64,000 nucleotides of DNA from Saprospiraceae bacterium (GCA_013360405.1 JABWBR010000010.1:21414-85413), one strand, 5' to 3'; numbered from the stretch's first letter, positions 25,944-34,829 are shown. The notes: generated by a model not told the origin, from the sequence alone. Translations and numbers: made by a program.

Positions 25944-25978
25944 TCTATAACAACGCGAATATATCCTGCTGTTTTATC

Positions 25979-26016
25979 CTCCCGGGCTGATGACTGTCAA
26001 CCCGGGAGTTTTTTTC
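25979..26016 (+). terminator. Rho-independent terminator of the S24 regulator gene
   Basis: CTCCCGGG (25979-25986) pairs with CCCGGGAG (26001-26008) around a 14-base loop and is followed by seven to eight T. This is one of two textbook terminators in the window. Confidence 0.85.
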
Positions 26017-26066
26017 TTTGTTACTATCAGTAAGGTATTGCGTCACAACATCAAAATCAACCAACC

Positions 26067-26735
26067 ATGAAAAAATTATTGCTATACAGTGTGCTGGCAT
26101 GCTGGGCAGTTGCCGTGCACGCGCAAATAGACGTGGATCCCGTTACCCAAAACATGAGCCTCGGCGCCCAACCCGCCATGCAGGTCGTGTTTAGCAATGT
26201 AAAAGCAAAGTTGGTAGAAAATACCTGGACCGATTTTGTCAAAGACAATTACGGCTCGAAATCGAAATGGAACCGCAAATCAGAGGAATGGATGTCGGAC
26301 GACGCCCGCGTGCCTACGCTCGGATTGGGGAATCCCGTCGACCTCTATGCGGCCATCAAGGAAAGCAAAGACGACGTAGAATTTACGCTATGGGTTGACC
26401 TGGGCGGCACATTTCTCAGCAGAGAAGGCTACCGCGACCAATACGACGAGGCCGAAAAATTGCTGGACCGCTTTGCGACAGAAATAGCTAAAGCCCAAAC
26501 GAGAGAAGCGCTGGCCCAAGAGGAGAAGCAACTTGAAAAGTTGGAAAGCGAGCTAAAAAAGCTGGTAAACGCCAATGAGCGTTACCACAAAGAAATCGAA
26601 AAAGCCAAAGAAGCTATCAAAAAAGCAGAGTCGGATATCGAGCAGAATGATAAAGACCAAAAACTAGCGCAACAAAAAATTGAAGACCAAAAGAAAGCGG
26701 TGGACAGCGTGCGCAAAAAACTCGACAGCTATTAA
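26067..26735 (+). CDS. Exported coiled-coil protein of unknown function
   Basis: The protein has 222 residues with a signal peptide ending AVAVHAQ (about residue 20), a globular region to ~125, then a long heptad-rich coiled coil (about 135-222) dense in Glu, Lys and Gln. The globular part has several Trp/Asp residues (TWTDFVKDNYGSKSKW). No family recognised; the coiled coil suggests oligomerisation in the periplasm. Its stop overlaps that of the convergent acetyltransferase gene by 4 bases (TTAA at 26732-26735). Confidence 0.72.
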   Translation: MKKLLLYSVLACWAVAVHAQIDVDPVTQNMSLGAQPAMQVVFSNVKAKLVENTWTDFVKDNYGSKSKWNRKSEEWMSDDARVPTLGLGNPVDLYAAIKESKDDVEFTLWVDLGGTFLSREGYRDQYDEAEKLLDRFATEIAKAQTREALAQEEKQLEKLESELKKLVNANERYHKEIEKAKEAIKKAESDIEQNDKDQKLAQQKIEDQKKAVDSVRKKLDSY

Positions 26736-27307
26736 TATCCCGTCTCCTGGCGGGTGAGCGCCAATAGCATGACGTCGACGTATTCGCCGGTGGGCTTTTT
26801 GCGCTCAAACCGCAGGTCGCCTTCGCGCCGAAACCCGCACTTTCGCACCAGCCGCTGGGCAGGGTAATTGTCCATCGCCGTTTGCACGTATATTTTTTCC
26901 AGCAATAACTGCTGAAAACCAAAGCGCAGCAAAGCCGTAAGACATTCGGTCATTATACCCTTGCGGGTAAAGTCGCGGTGAATAAAACAAGTCAGCCCGG
27001 CCTTCGGCACCGACCAATCGGGATGCAAAAAACCGATCAGGCCGATCTGCCGGGCCGACTTGTTATCCCATATGCCGAAAATAAACTGCTTGTGTAGCAG
27101 CCAGTCCGACAACGTACGGCGCACATAAGCCTCAGCTCGTTCTTTGTCGCTCGCCTCTTCCAGTAATTCCGCAAATTCATCGCTAAGCACCGCAGAGTTA
27201 TCCTGCAACAAATCAAAAAAAGCGGCTCCGTCGCCTTCGCGAAAACGCCTGGTTACGGTGCGATTGGTAAGCAAAACGGTATCTATTCCAAACAAATGAG
27301 GTTGCAT
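26732..27307 (-). CDS. GNAT-family N-acetyltransferase (RimJ/RimL type)
   Basis: The protein has 191 residues and the GNAT fold: LTNRTVTRRFREGDGAAFFDLL at the start, IGLIGFLHPDW in the middle, an acetyl-CoA-binding region FTRKGIMTECLTALLRFGF and the C-terminal ENYPAQRL-like MDNYPAQRLVRKCGFRREG. RimJ/RimL relatives acetylate ribosomal-protein N-termini or small amines; the substrate is not evident. The ATG at 27307 is preferred to a TTG at 27322. TACATTTG on the minus strand (27337-27330) is an exact -7 promoter match about 23 bases upstream of the ATG. Confidence 0.85.
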   Translation of the reverse strand: MQPHLFGIDTVLLTNRTVTRRFREGDGAAFFDLLQDNSAVLSDEFAELLEEASDKERAEAYVRRTLSDWLLHKQFIFGIWDNKSARQIGLIGFLHPDWSVPKAGLTCFIHRDFTRKGIMTECLTALLRFGFQQLLLEKIYVQTAMDNYPAQRLVRKCGFRREGDLRFERKKPTGEYVDVMLLALTRQETGY

Positions 27308-27329
27308 ATTGCCAATTTTCAACTTAGCT

Positions 27330-27337
27330 CAAATGTA
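27330..27337 (-). promoter_or_regulatory. -7 promoter element TACATTTG for the acetyltransferase gene
   Basis: Exact TAnnTTTG match on the minus strand, 23 bases upstream of the ATG at 27307. A -33 element at good spacing was not found. Confidence 0.45.
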
Positions 27338-27411
27338 GGCTTTTCAACCGAATATTTGTGGCAAGCATGCTCACAACGTAAAGGAATTCCCATCTTTGCC
27401 TTTTGGGGGGG

Positions 27412-27479
27412 TAGTGCATGCGCAGTTTAGCGATAGGGTTTAGTGCATGCGCAGTTTAGCTAAACCCTAACGCTAAACA
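27412..27479. repeat. GTTTAG-GCATGCGCAG repeat array, copy 2
   Basis: It carries two copies of TAGTGCATGCGCAGTTTAG, then GCTAAACCCTAACGCTAAAC as the opposed arm. It lies between the divergent acetyltransferase and cyclase genes, ending 10 bases before the cyclase ATG. GCATGCGC replaces the GCATTCGC of the 16274 copy. Confidence 0.8.
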
Positions 27480-27489
27480 GACATTTACG

Positions 27490-28659
27490 ATGAACCGGTT
27501 ATTCCGTGGCAGATTGGGCATTAAACTGAGGCTGGTTGCATGGATTGCGGTGGCCTGGACCTTCGTGGGTTTGCTCGACGCCCTGAATACCCATGCCCTG
27601 GCCAATAGTTTGTACTTGCACCCTACGGAGGTTTATCGCTTCAAGCAATCCCTTTGGTTTAGCACTATTTCGGCATTTTTTGCCGGATTGCTGTCGGGTT
27701 CGGTATTGCTGTTTTTTTTGCGGGAAAGGGTGCGCACCAAGTCTTTCGGTTTCGCGATATTGATCAATAGCCTGGTGCTTTCTACGCTCAACTTTGGCAT
27801 CACTACCATATCCTACGATTTATTTTTGAGTATACGCTCGGGCCTGGGCCCGCTATCGCCGCCTATCCTGCAAGAAGCCTCGGCCTTGCTGCACAGTTCT
27901 ATCTATTACCGGAGCCTCGTTTTTTGGTCGCTGGTGGTGTTTCTTACCATTGTTTTTTTGCACGTCAATGATAAATACGGCACCGGCGTATTCTTCAATT
28001 TGCTGATGGGGCGTTATCACAAGCCCAGAGAAGAAGAACGGATTTTTATGTTCGTCGATATGAAATCGTCGACACTCATTGCAGAACGACTGGGACATAT
28101 CCGGTTTTTCAACCTGCTCAACGACTTTTTTCGCGATATTACTAATCCCATCACCGATGCGGGCGGCGAGATATACCAATACGTGGGCGACGAGGTTGTT
28201 ATTTCGTGGCCCATTGAGCGCGGGTTGAGGCAAGCCAATTGTATCCGCTGTTTTTACGGCATGCGCGAAGCAATTTTGAAGCAGTCGCAGCGATATCGCG
28301 AGAAATACGGCATGGTGCCCGATTTCAAGGCGGGATTGCATTGCGGCATGGTCACGATCGGCGAAATCGGCGTAATCAAAAAAGATATCGTTTTTTCGGG
28401 CGATGTGCTCAATACTACTTCCCGCATCCAGGATGTATGCAATCGCTATGACGTACGCATTTTATTGTCGAAATACCTGCTCGACAAGCTGCATTTGCCG
28501 CCACATAGCATGCAGTTTATGCGTGTGGGCATCATCGAATTGAAGGGAAAACGCCAGAAAGTAGAGCTTTTCACTATCGAAGACAGCGACAAACCAGCCA
28601 AAGAAGGCCGCGTAGGGCCCCTGGTAGACGAAGAAGACTGGGTTAGAGACGATTACTAA
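27490..28659 (+). CDS. Membrane-anchored class III adenylate/guanylate cyclase
   Basis: The protein has 389 residues. The N-terminal ~175 residues hold four predicted membrane helices (about 13-30, 55-77, 85-107, 138-158). A class III cyclase domain follows, with metal-binding aspartates in FVDMKSST and YVGDEVVISW, then GLHCGMVTIGEIG and the transition-state region FSGDVLNTTSRIQ. It should make cAMP or cGMP in response to a membrane signal; which nucleotide cannot be told by eye. It stands alone, divergent from the GNAT gene across a repeat array, and its stop overlaps the convergent neighbour by 3-4 bases. Confidence 0.88.
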   Translation: MNRLFRGRLGIKLRLVAWIAVAWTFVGLLDALNTHALANSLYLHPTEVYRFKQSLWFSTISAFFAGLLSGSVLLFFLRERVRTKSFGFAILINSLVLSTLNFGITTISYDLFLSIRSGLGPLSPPILQEASALLHSSIYYRSLVFWSLVVFLTIVFLHVNDKYGTGVFFNLLMGRYHKPREEERIFMFVDMKSSTLIAERLGHIRFFNLLNDFFRDITNPITDAGGEIYQYVGDEVVISWPIERGLRQANCIRCFYGMREAILKQSQRYREKYGMVPDFKAGLHCGMVTIGEIGVIKKDIVFSGDVLNTTSRIQDVCNRYDVRILLSKYLLDKLHLPPHSMQFMRVGIIELKGKRQKVELFTIEDSDKPAKEGRVGPLVDEEDWVRDDY

Positions 28660-29612
28660 TAGGTGCTCAGTCCCAGTTTTTTCCGTAAGGATACATCTTC
28701 TACATTGTTTTTATTCCAGTAATCAGTCAGGGTGGTATGCGTGCTACGGGCAATTGTGGTGCGCAATTGTTTGTCGAAGGACGGATGAGTATCCAGCCAG
28801 CCGGCAATGCGATAGGGCGGCGCCGCTTCGAATACGATTTCCAGTGTTCGGTTGAGAGAGGGGTATTGCAACCGGTATACGCGCAGGTCCTTTCCTTTTA
28901 TCTCTTTTCCAGAATAGGTATCGAGAGCGGCTACCGCCTTTAAGGGTTTGAAATCAATATGCATCAACCTCACATACATGGCGCCCGGAAGCAGTTCGAT
29001 ATCGCCCTGCGGCAATTTGTCGGGATTGATGCGTATGCGGTTGTACAGTTCGTCTTCGAGCGGAATAGCGGGCACGCTGAATCGCTCGTCGGCTTCGTTT
29101 TCGAAATAGGAATACGAGTTGGTTTCGTATAATTTATCTTTTAAATTGACTTGCAAATAGGTTTGCCCGCACCATTCCTGCACGGTATTGGTCAACTTGA
29201 GCGTATGCGGGTAGTCGGCACGGCCCACCGGCGTAAATACCGAGCCCATCACGGAATAGTCGTAAATCCCCGTATCAAACTTGCGAATGGCATTGTTTTT
29301 GAGTACCAGTACGCTATTGGGATTGGTATATTTTTCGTTTTTAACCTGTTTATCGGTAAGGAAGTCTTCCGTCACAAATACCATGACGGCCTCGCCCTTG
29401 TGCAAACCGCGATAGCGATGCTGTGTCAATTCATAACGGGTCACTTCTGCTTTGCCCTGGTACCAGTAGTTGCTGAGCGCGTCGGTGGGCAAGGTATCCG
29501 CAATGGCAGCAACGCCGTGTTTTTTTTCATCTAAGGGGAGATCCGGCGTTTTCCAAAAACAAAAAAACAGGGTTATCACGACGGCCCCAATTACGATGAT
29601 GATATTTTTCAT
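28656..29612 (-). CDS. Conserved exported protein of unknown function
   Basis: The protein has 318 residues with an N-terminal hydrophobic anchor or signal (about 3-19). The body resembles a Bacteroidota family that is often mislabelled as a Maf septum-formation protein: YWYQGKAEVTRYELTQ, then GEAVMVFVTEDFLTDKQVK and TVQEWCGQTYLQVN. No Maf pyrophosphatase motif is visible, so that name is not used. A TATTTTTG box lies on the minus strand at 29652-29645, about 33 bases upstream of the ATG. Confidence 0.7.
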   Translation of the reverse strand: MKNIIIVIGAVVITLFFCFWKTPDLPLDEKKHGVAAIADTLPTDALSNYWYQGKAEVTRYELTQHRYRGLHKGEAVMVFVTEDFLTDKQVKNEKYTNPNSVLVLKNNAIRKFDTGIYDYSVMGSVFTPVGRADYPHTLKLTNTVQEWCGQTYLQVNLKDKLYETNSYSYFENEADERFSVPAIPLEDELYNRIRINPDKLPQGDIELLPGAMYVRLMHIDFKPLKAVAALDTYSGKEIKGKDLRVYRLQYPSLNRTLEIVFEAAPPYRIAGWLDTHPSFDKQLRTTIARSTHTTLTDYWNKNNVEDVSLRKKLGLSTY

Positions 29613-29644
29613 GAACGCGTTTGTTTCTGTTGTTTTTAGAAATG

Positions 29645-29652
29645 CAAAAATA
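29645..29652 (-). promoter_or_regulatory. -7 promoter element TATTTTTG
   Basis: Exact TAnnTTTG match on the minus strand upstream of the conserved exported protein gene. The region where the -33 element should be is occupied by the heptamer array at 29667. Confidence 0.4.
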
Positions 29653-29666
29653 TGGGTTTTGGTTCA

Positions 29667-29738
29667 ATTAGGGCTTAGGGTTTAGCAGTTAGGGCTTAGC
29701 AACTGAGAGCTAACTGCTAACCACTAAGCCCTGACTAA
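29667..29738. repeat. Heptamer array TAGGGCT/TAGCAGT that runs into the end of wecB
   Basis: Read on the minus strand the units are CAGGGCT, TAGTGGT, TAGCAGT and TAGCTCT, then the complementary type TAAGCCC, TAACTGC and TAAACCC. The first units are translated: they encode the last residues of the epimerase (about QGLVVSS) and give its TAG stop. It is thus a repeat array that extends a protein. Confidence 0.85.
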
Positions 29739-30804
29739 TCCGCAAAGCGGCATTGCCATCGCCGTAAAGCGCCGGCGACTGGCAGCGCGAAACATAATAT
29801 ACTTCGTCATCCAGCAAACGATCGGCTTCTTCGAGCAGGGTTTGGGGCGATACGCGTTTCACCACGCCGGCTTGTTCGGCTTCGGGGCGCTCGGTGACCT
29901 CGCGAAGCAGTATCACCGGCTTTTGTAACATGCTGGCTTCTTCCTGTATACCGCCGCTGTCGGTGACAATAAAGTGGCAAGCTTGCAGCAGTCGGATGAA
30001 ATCGGGATAGGGTATGGGATCCAGCAGGTGAATGCCGGGTTGGTTATCCAATAGTGCGTACACCGGCCGGCGTACGCCGGGATTGGGGTGCACGGCAAAG
30101 ATAATCTCCACATCGTGGCGGGCGACCAATGATTTCAATGACTCACATAGTGCCGGCAACCTTTCGCCTTGGTTTTCGCGGCGGTGGGCGGTCACGGCCA
30201 CCAGTCGCCTGCCCTGCGCCAGGGCCTTGTGTGCAGGCTCCGGCAGCCTGCCTTTGCCGCTTTCCAACAACCACTTCAGACTATCCACCACGGTATTGCC
30301 GGCCACGATAACTTGCTCATCGGGAATGCCTTCCCTCAACAGAAAATCGCGGGCCTGAGCCGTGGGCGCAAAATGAAGGCTCGCCAGGCGACTGATCAAT
30401 ACGCGCTGCATCTCTTCGGGAAAGGGTTGTGTTGGGTCGAAGGTGCGCAGGCCGGCCTCCACGTGCGCCACGGGGATATGCTGATAAAAGGCAGCCAGGG
30501 CGCCCGCCAGGGCGCTGGCCGTATCTCCCTGCACGATGACGAAGTCCGGTTTTTCTGCGGCAAACACGGGATGAAGGGCTTGCAACAGCCGCCCAAGTAA
30601 AACAGACAAAGGCTGGTCTTCCTCCATCACATCGAGATCGTAATGGGGTTGCAGGTCGAACCACTGCCAGGCGGCGGCGCCCATTTCCCGGTGTTGCCCG
30701 GTATGAACCAGACAAAGCGTCGCTACCTTGCCCAGCGCGTGAGCTACCGGGGCCAGCTTGATGATCTCCGGGCGCGTGCCTGCCACAATTAATATTTTAT
30801 TCAC
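29710..30804 (-). CDS. wecB: UDP-N-acetylglucosamine 2-epimerase (non-hydrolysing)
   Basis: It interconverts UDP-GlcNAc and UDP-ManNAc for surface-glycan synthesis. The protein has 364 residues in a GT-B fold, with the N-terminal KILIVAGTRPEIIKLAPV, HTGQH, VQGDTASALAG, HVEAGLRT, and the C-terminal VTDSGGIQEEA, typical of the family. The start is GTG at 30804, since the conserved motif begins immediately after it. The last ~8 residues and the stop are encoded by a heptamer repeat array. It diverges from a GT4 gene over only 26 bases. Confidence 0.93.
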   Translation of the reverse strand: MNKILIVAGTRPEIIKLAPVAHALGKVATLCLVHTGQHREMGAAAWQWFDLQPHYDLDVMEEDQPLSVLLGRLLQALHPVFAAEKPDFVIVQGDTASALAGALAAFYQHIPVAHVEAGLRTFDPTQPFPEEMQRVLISRLASLHFAPTAQARDFLLREGIPDEQVIVAGNTVVDSLKWLLESGKGRLPEPAHKALAQGRRLVAVTAHRRENQGERLPALCESLKSLVARHDVEIIFAVHPNPGVRRPVYALLDNQPGIHLLDPIPYPDFIRLLQACHFIVTDSGGIQEEASMLQKPVILLREVTERPEAEQAGVVKRVSPQTLLEEADRLLDDEVYYVSRCQSPALYGDGNAALRISQGLVVSS

Positions 30805-30818
30805 AATGCGAGATTGTT

Positions 30819-30826
30819 TAACTTTG
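30819..30826 (+). promoter_or_regulatory. -7 promoter element TAACTTTG placed for a leaderless transcript
   Basis: Exact TAnnTTTG match, with TTTA 19 bases upstream. It ends only 4 bases before the ATG at 30831. Since transcription normally begins 5-8 bases after the box, the GT4 mRNA would be leaderless or nearly so. Confidence 0.55.
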
Positions 30827-30830
30827 GTTT

Positions 30831-31907
30831 ATGGAGAAGGCCGCTAAGCCCGTTTTGGTTTTTGCGCTCACCCGCCGGGGTTGCCTGCCCTATACGCGGC
30901 AAATGCTGGCGTTTTTTCCGCTACCGGTGCGCGTATATACTTCTGCTTTCGCCGAAGGCGAACCTTTGCCGCATAGCGAACCCGTAACCTCTTATCGCAA
31001 TACCCGCGAATTCGCCTGGCAATCGCTGTGGGTATTGCCGCGTTTGCTGCTACGCCTGCGCCGCGATTTTCGCCGTTCCTGCAAAGTTGCGTATTTCCCC
31101 GTATTCCACCACTGGAATCTGCCAATAATGCTTTGGTGCCGCCTGCATGGTGTAAAGACCATACTCACCGTGCACGACAGCGTGTTGCACGCCGGCGAGC
31201 GCCGCCGGCAATTCGACCAGTGGTGGCAGGATCGCAGTATGCGGGTTGCCGATGAAATTATCTTTTTGACTGAATTTGCCCTGAATTCGGCGGTTCAGCG
31301 GCTGTCGCTGCGGGGCCGCATCTCCGTTATCCCCCACGGCCTCCTGCCCTTGCCAGGGCTGGAGACCCCACCCGACCGGGTACCCGCTCCCCTACCCCGC
31401 CTGCTTATGCTGGGCCGCATAGGCCCCTACAAAGGACTGGAACTACTTTACGAAGCATTGCAAAACCTACCGGCCGGTGTCATAGGAGATGTCACGGTAG
31501 CGGGCCTGTCACATTATGCCGAACCCACCCCACCCACGGGCGTACGCCGCATCAACCGCCGGCTCAGCGAAGCGGAGATGGCGCAATTGCTGTTGTCGCA
31601 CGATATCCTGGTATTGCCTTATACGGAGGCGACCCAGTCGGGCATCCTCACCCTGGGCATCAGGGCTGCCATTCCGATGGTAGTTACTAACGTAGGTGGA
31701 CTGACAGAGCAGCTCGGTCCTTATGAGGCTGCCTGGGTGGAGCCGACGGCATTGGATGTCAACGAGGGAATCTCCCTGCTCGCCGGGTCGCCGCAGTTTT
31801 ACGCGGATATTCACCGCGAGCTTCGCTTGTGCGCGAAAGACGCGGGATGGGCGGCAGCAGCGGCAGCGCTGCCTCTTTACCGTTCGCACTACGTCGGTGA
31901 ACGGTAA
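30831..31907 (+). CDS. Glycosyltransferase family 4 (second copy type)
   Basis: The protein has 358 residues in a GT-B fold. The N-terminal half (PVLVFALTRRG) is the acceptor domain; the GT4 half has RLLMLGRIGPYKGLELLYEA, then RINRRLSEAEMAQLLLSHD and LPYTEATQSGILTLGIRAA, with the E-x7 region modified to TEATQSG as in GT4 subfamilies acting on lipid-linked or polysaccharide acceptors. It lies beside wecB, so it may use a ManNAc-derived sugar. Like the GT4 at 5124-6317, it ends in Gly-Glu-Arg-stop inside the shared 26-base hairpin. Confidence 0.82.
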   Translation: MEKAAKPVLVFALTRRGCLPYTRQMLAFFPLPVRVYTSAFAEGEPLPHSEPVTSYRNTREFAWQSLWVLPRLLLRLRRDFRRSCKVAYFPVFHHWNLPIMLWCRLHGVKTILTVHDSVLHAGERRRQFDQWWQDRSMRVADEIIFLTEFALNSAVQRLSLRGRISVIPHGLLPLPGLETPPDRVPAPLPRLLMLGRIGPYKGLELLYEALQNLPAGVIGDVTVAGLSHYAEPTPPTGVRRINRRLSEAEMAQLLLSHDILVLPYTEATQSGILTLGIRAAIPMVVTNVGGLTEQLGPYEAAWVEPTALDVNEGISLLAGSPQFYADIHRELRLCAKDAGWAAAAAALPLYRSHYVGER

Positions 31908-31921
31908 ACGTTCACCCTACC
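31896..31921. terminator. Dispersed 26-base hairpin, copy 2
   Basis: GGTGAACG (31896-31903) pairs with CGTTCACC (31909-31916). The 26 bases are identical to the complement of 5110-5135. Both flanking genes end inside it: the plus-strand GT4 uses its TAA and the minus-strand membrane-protein gene uses its TGA. Confidence 0.65.
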
Positions 31922-32391
31922 AATTCGGCCTGTTCCTTGGCATTCAGGGCCAGGTCGTTGATGATGCGGTCCTTGCTGGGGCGATACAAAAAGAGGACGA
32001 TCAGCAGGAGGCCGCCCAGGTAGAGATAGTGCATTTGTCCTTCCAGAAAATAGGCTACAAAGCACAAAATGGCAGGGCCTTCGATCACCGCATAGCGGGT
32101 AATAGATGCCGCGCGGTAGCCGGCTAGCTTATCAGTCAGACTACCTTTGGCTTGTGCGTTTTGCACTTGCATTCTGAACATAATCGAACTGGCCAAAAGA
32201 CCTCCAATGGCTACGGAAGGGGCCAACCAGTTGAACAGAGAAGAACCGGATGTATTCTCGTCGGTAGCAGGGCCGGCAACAAAATACATGACTACCCCCA
32301 TCAACGCTACGCCCATAACAAGTGATGCATGTAAAATAGTGAGTTGCTGTACATAGCCCGAAAATCCATTAGATGGTTGCTGTATGGCCAT
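31912..32391 (-). CDS. Four-helix membrane protein of unknown function
   Basis: The protein has 159 residues with predicted membrane helices at about 19-40, 55-75, 100-118 and 120-138. The C-terminal tail is soluble and reads KDRIINDLALNAKEQAELVG. It resembles the hypothetical small membrane proteins of Bacteroidota but no function is known. The ATG at 32391 is chosen because the upstream frame to 32472 runs back into the GH57 gene. It is 26 bases downstream of that gene and probably co-transcribed. Its stop lies inside the dispersed hairpin. Confidence 0.7.
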   Translation of the reverse strand: MAIQQPSNGFSGYVQQLTILHASLVMGVALMGVVMYFVAGPATDENTSGSSLFNWLAPSVAIGGLLASSIMFRMQVQNAQAKGSLTDKLAGYRAASITRYAVIEGPAILCFVAYFLEGQMHYLYLGGLLLIVLFLYRPSKDRIINDLALNAKEQAELVG

Positions 32392-32417
32392 ATTATTACG
32401 TTTTATTTTTATAAAAA

Positions 32418-34829
32418 TTATCCTGTATACACACTCAACAACTCGCCCAGGCGGTAAAAAGAAACCTCCCATTCAGCGTCGGGAAATTTGCGTTCGCCGC
32501 TTTTGAAACTTTTTAATAAAGAAAAATACAAATTCTGGCTTTTCCAAAAATCGAGCGTCAGGCCCAATTGCTTGAGCATCTCCATGACCGTGTTCAAATT
32601 ATTGAGATGCGCCAGGCTTAATCCTTCTCCTTCGAGGTTTTTTATTTCTTTAAAAATGCGCTCGCCTGCAGAAAGCAGCAGAGAGGATTTATCGCTCAGT
32701 TTCACCTGCCAGCGCTTATATTCGCTTACCAATCGCTTCAATTCGCGGATATGCAGGGCGCCGTTTTCGAAATACCGGTGCAAATCGTGGTTGACCACAA
32801 AATGGACGGCATTCAGGTATGCCTCGGGGACGGGTATGTCGTTTTGCGTAATGCTGAGCATGAGTTGGTAGTTGTCGTTATAAATATCTCGAAACGACTG
32901 TTCTACATGGCCCAGGCTTTTGTTGGTGATGAGGCGCAGGATCTTGCGTTTTTCATCCTGGAAGAGGTGCTGAATGGTGTATTTTTCGGGGCCGAAATAC
33001 TGCTGCATCAGGCCGATCACCTGGCCCAGGTCGGGCAGGCGGAAAGCGGCGGAAATTTGGCGGCTCATCTCGTCAAATACCCCTCGATCCATGTCGAGCG
33101 AGATGTTGCCGATGATGTGGTGCTGACCTAAGTACACCACAGCAAAACTAAAGTGTTTTTGCGAAAGCGTAATTTTGGAATGCACGATAGTACGACCGAC
33201 TGCCAAACGCAGGCTGCCGGCTTCGAGTCGCTCGAAGACTTCACTTTCGGCAATGTAGTTGAAAAACTCGAGCCGCTCGGGGTATTCCTCAAAAATAGAC
33301 GAGGCGGCATAGTGCATACCTACGCGCTCCAGATTGACGCGGGCGGGAATGACATGTTTGATATAACCCGCGGCGGCATTGGGATATTCGTTGCTGGGGA
33401 TAGTTTCCAGTCGCCTCACGAATTCATCGTGCAGGTCTATCTGAGTAATCTGGTGGGCGTAGTGGATAGCCCTGTTAGCATATTGGAGGATCTGGTTGGT
33501 TTCAATGCCGGATACCTCGTCAAAAAACCAGCCGCAACTGGTAAACATGAGCATGGCCTGGCGCTGCATCTCCATGAGGCGTATCAGATTGGGGACCTCC
33601 TGTGGGTTTAGCTTGCGGCGGGTATGTTTGGCCAGGAAGCGTTCGAGGCTCTCCTCATTGCGTTGCAGCAACACACTGATATAATCGTTGCGGGCTTTCC
33701 ACACATCTTTGAGCAGGCGGCCGGCTTCGCGTTCGTAGATCGGGAGGAGTTCGTCGCGCAGCCAGTTGAGCGTATCGCGCAGGGGTTTGCGCCAGGCCTG
33801 ATTCCAGCCCGGGCGGCCTCCCGAATTACAGCCGCAGTCGCTGCGCCAGCGCTCCACGCCGTGCACGCAGCTCCATGAGCTATTTTCGTGTATCTGTACC
33901 TCGAATTTGGGTGGAAATTTGGCCAGGTACTGGGCGTAATTGGTAATAGTAGCCAGTCCGTGTTCCTCGATATAATTGAGTCCGTCGGCCAGGGCCATTT
34001 CGCCGTAGCGGTGGTGGTGGCCGTAGCTTTCGCCGTCGGTAGCGATGTGCACCAGTTGGGGGGTCTCGTCGTCTTCGAAGGCATCCAGGAGGCGGAAGGC
34101 AAAACCTTTGCCGTTGTTGAGCAACCCCTCAAAAGCCACACCCTGAGCCACGCCGCCGTGGTAGAAATACAGGGCGATACTGCGTCCGGACGGCAATTTG
34201 CATAAATACGGCTCCCGCGTATCGATGCCGCCGCCGGGCAGCTCTTTCCACTCTGTCTCGCCGATTTTGCGCAGCGCTTTGGCCTGGCGCGGCGCCAAAA
34301 CGGTAAACGCGATGCCCTGGGCTGCCAGCACTTCGAGCGTAGCCGTGTCAACGGCGGCTTCGGAGAGCCACATGCCTTCGGGTTTGCGGCCGAAGCGGAA
34401 TTCGAAATCGCGGACACCCCAGATGACCTGCGTTTCGAGGTCGCGCGGGTTGGCCAGCGGCAGGATGAGGTGGCTGTGCACCTGGGCCATCGCCGAGCCG
34501 TGGCCGCCAAAGCGGGCCTGGCTGATCTTGTCGGCATCGAGGATGGCCTGGTAGGTGGCGGGGTCGGCGGTTTCGAGCCACGACAGCAGCGTGGGCCCGA
34601 AATTGAAGCTGATGCGGGTATAGTTGTTGACGATCTTGACGATCTGTTTTTGCTCGTTGAGAATGCGGGCAGCCGTATTGGGCGCGTAACATTCAAAATT
34701 GATGCGCTCATTCCAGTCGTGGAAAGGCGCCGCCGAATCCTGCTTCTCAACTACTTCCAGCCAGGCGTTTTCGCGGGGTGGCTGGTAAAAGTGGCCGTGG
34801 ATGCAGATATATTTATCCGTGGTGTTCAT
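32418..34829 (-). CDS. Glycoside hydrolase family 57 / DUF3536 protein
   Basis: The protein has 803 residues and no signal peptide, so it is likely cytoplasmic. It begins with the GH57 motif ICIHGHFYQPPRENAWLE, contains GMWLSEAAVD near residue 157 (GH57 nucleophile region, W-x-S-E), and HIATDGESYGHHHRYGE. The C-terminal ~400 residues match DUF3536. GH57 enzymes act on alpha-1,4-glucans (amylase, branching enzyme), so a role in glycogen-like polymer metabolism is likely, but the exact reaction is not known for this subfamily. A small four-helix membrane protein gene follows. Confidence 0.85.
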   Translation of the reverse strand: MNTTDKYICIHGHFYQPPRENAWLEVVEKQDSAAPFHDWNERINFECYAPNTAARILNEQKQIVKIVNNYTRISFNFGPTLLSWLETADPATYQAILDADKISQARFGGHGSAMAQVHSHLILPLANPRDLETQVIWGVRDFEFRFGRKPEGMWLSEAAVDTATLEVLAAQGIAFTVLAPRQAKALRKIGETEWKELPGGGIDTREPYLCKLPSGRSIALYFYHGGVAQGVAFEGLLNNGKGFAFRLLDAFEDDETPQLVHIATDGESYGHHHRYGEMALADGLNYIEEHGLATITNYAQYLAKFPPKFEVQIHENSSWSCVHGVERWRSDCGCNSGGRPGWNQAWRKPLRDTLNWLRDELLPIYEREAGRLLKDVWKARNDYISVLLQRNEESLERFLAKHTRRKLNPQEVPNLIRLMEMQRQAMLMFTSCGWFFDEVSGIETNQILQYANRAIHYAHQITQIDLHDEFVRRLETIPSNEYPNAAAGYIKHVIPARVNLERVGMHYAASSIFEEYPERLEFFNYIAESEVFERLEAGSLRLAVGRTIVHSKITLSQKHFSFAVVYLGQHHIIGNISLDMDRGVFDEMSRQISAAFRLPDLGQVIGLMQQYFGPEKYTIQHLFQDEKRKILRLITNKSLGHVEQSFRDIYNDNYQLMLSITQNDIPVPEAYLNAVHFVVNHDLHRYFENGALHIRELKRLVSEYKRWQVKLSDKSSLLLSAGERIFKEIKNLEGEGLSLAHLNNLNTVMEMLKQLGLTLDFWKSQNLYFSLLKSFKSGERKFPDAEWEVSFYRLGELLSVYTG

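Noticed and set aside
28656..29612. Maf septum-formation inhibitor
   Set aside because: The common database label for this family does not fit: no Maf nucleotide pyrophosphatase motif and an N-terminal export signal are seen.
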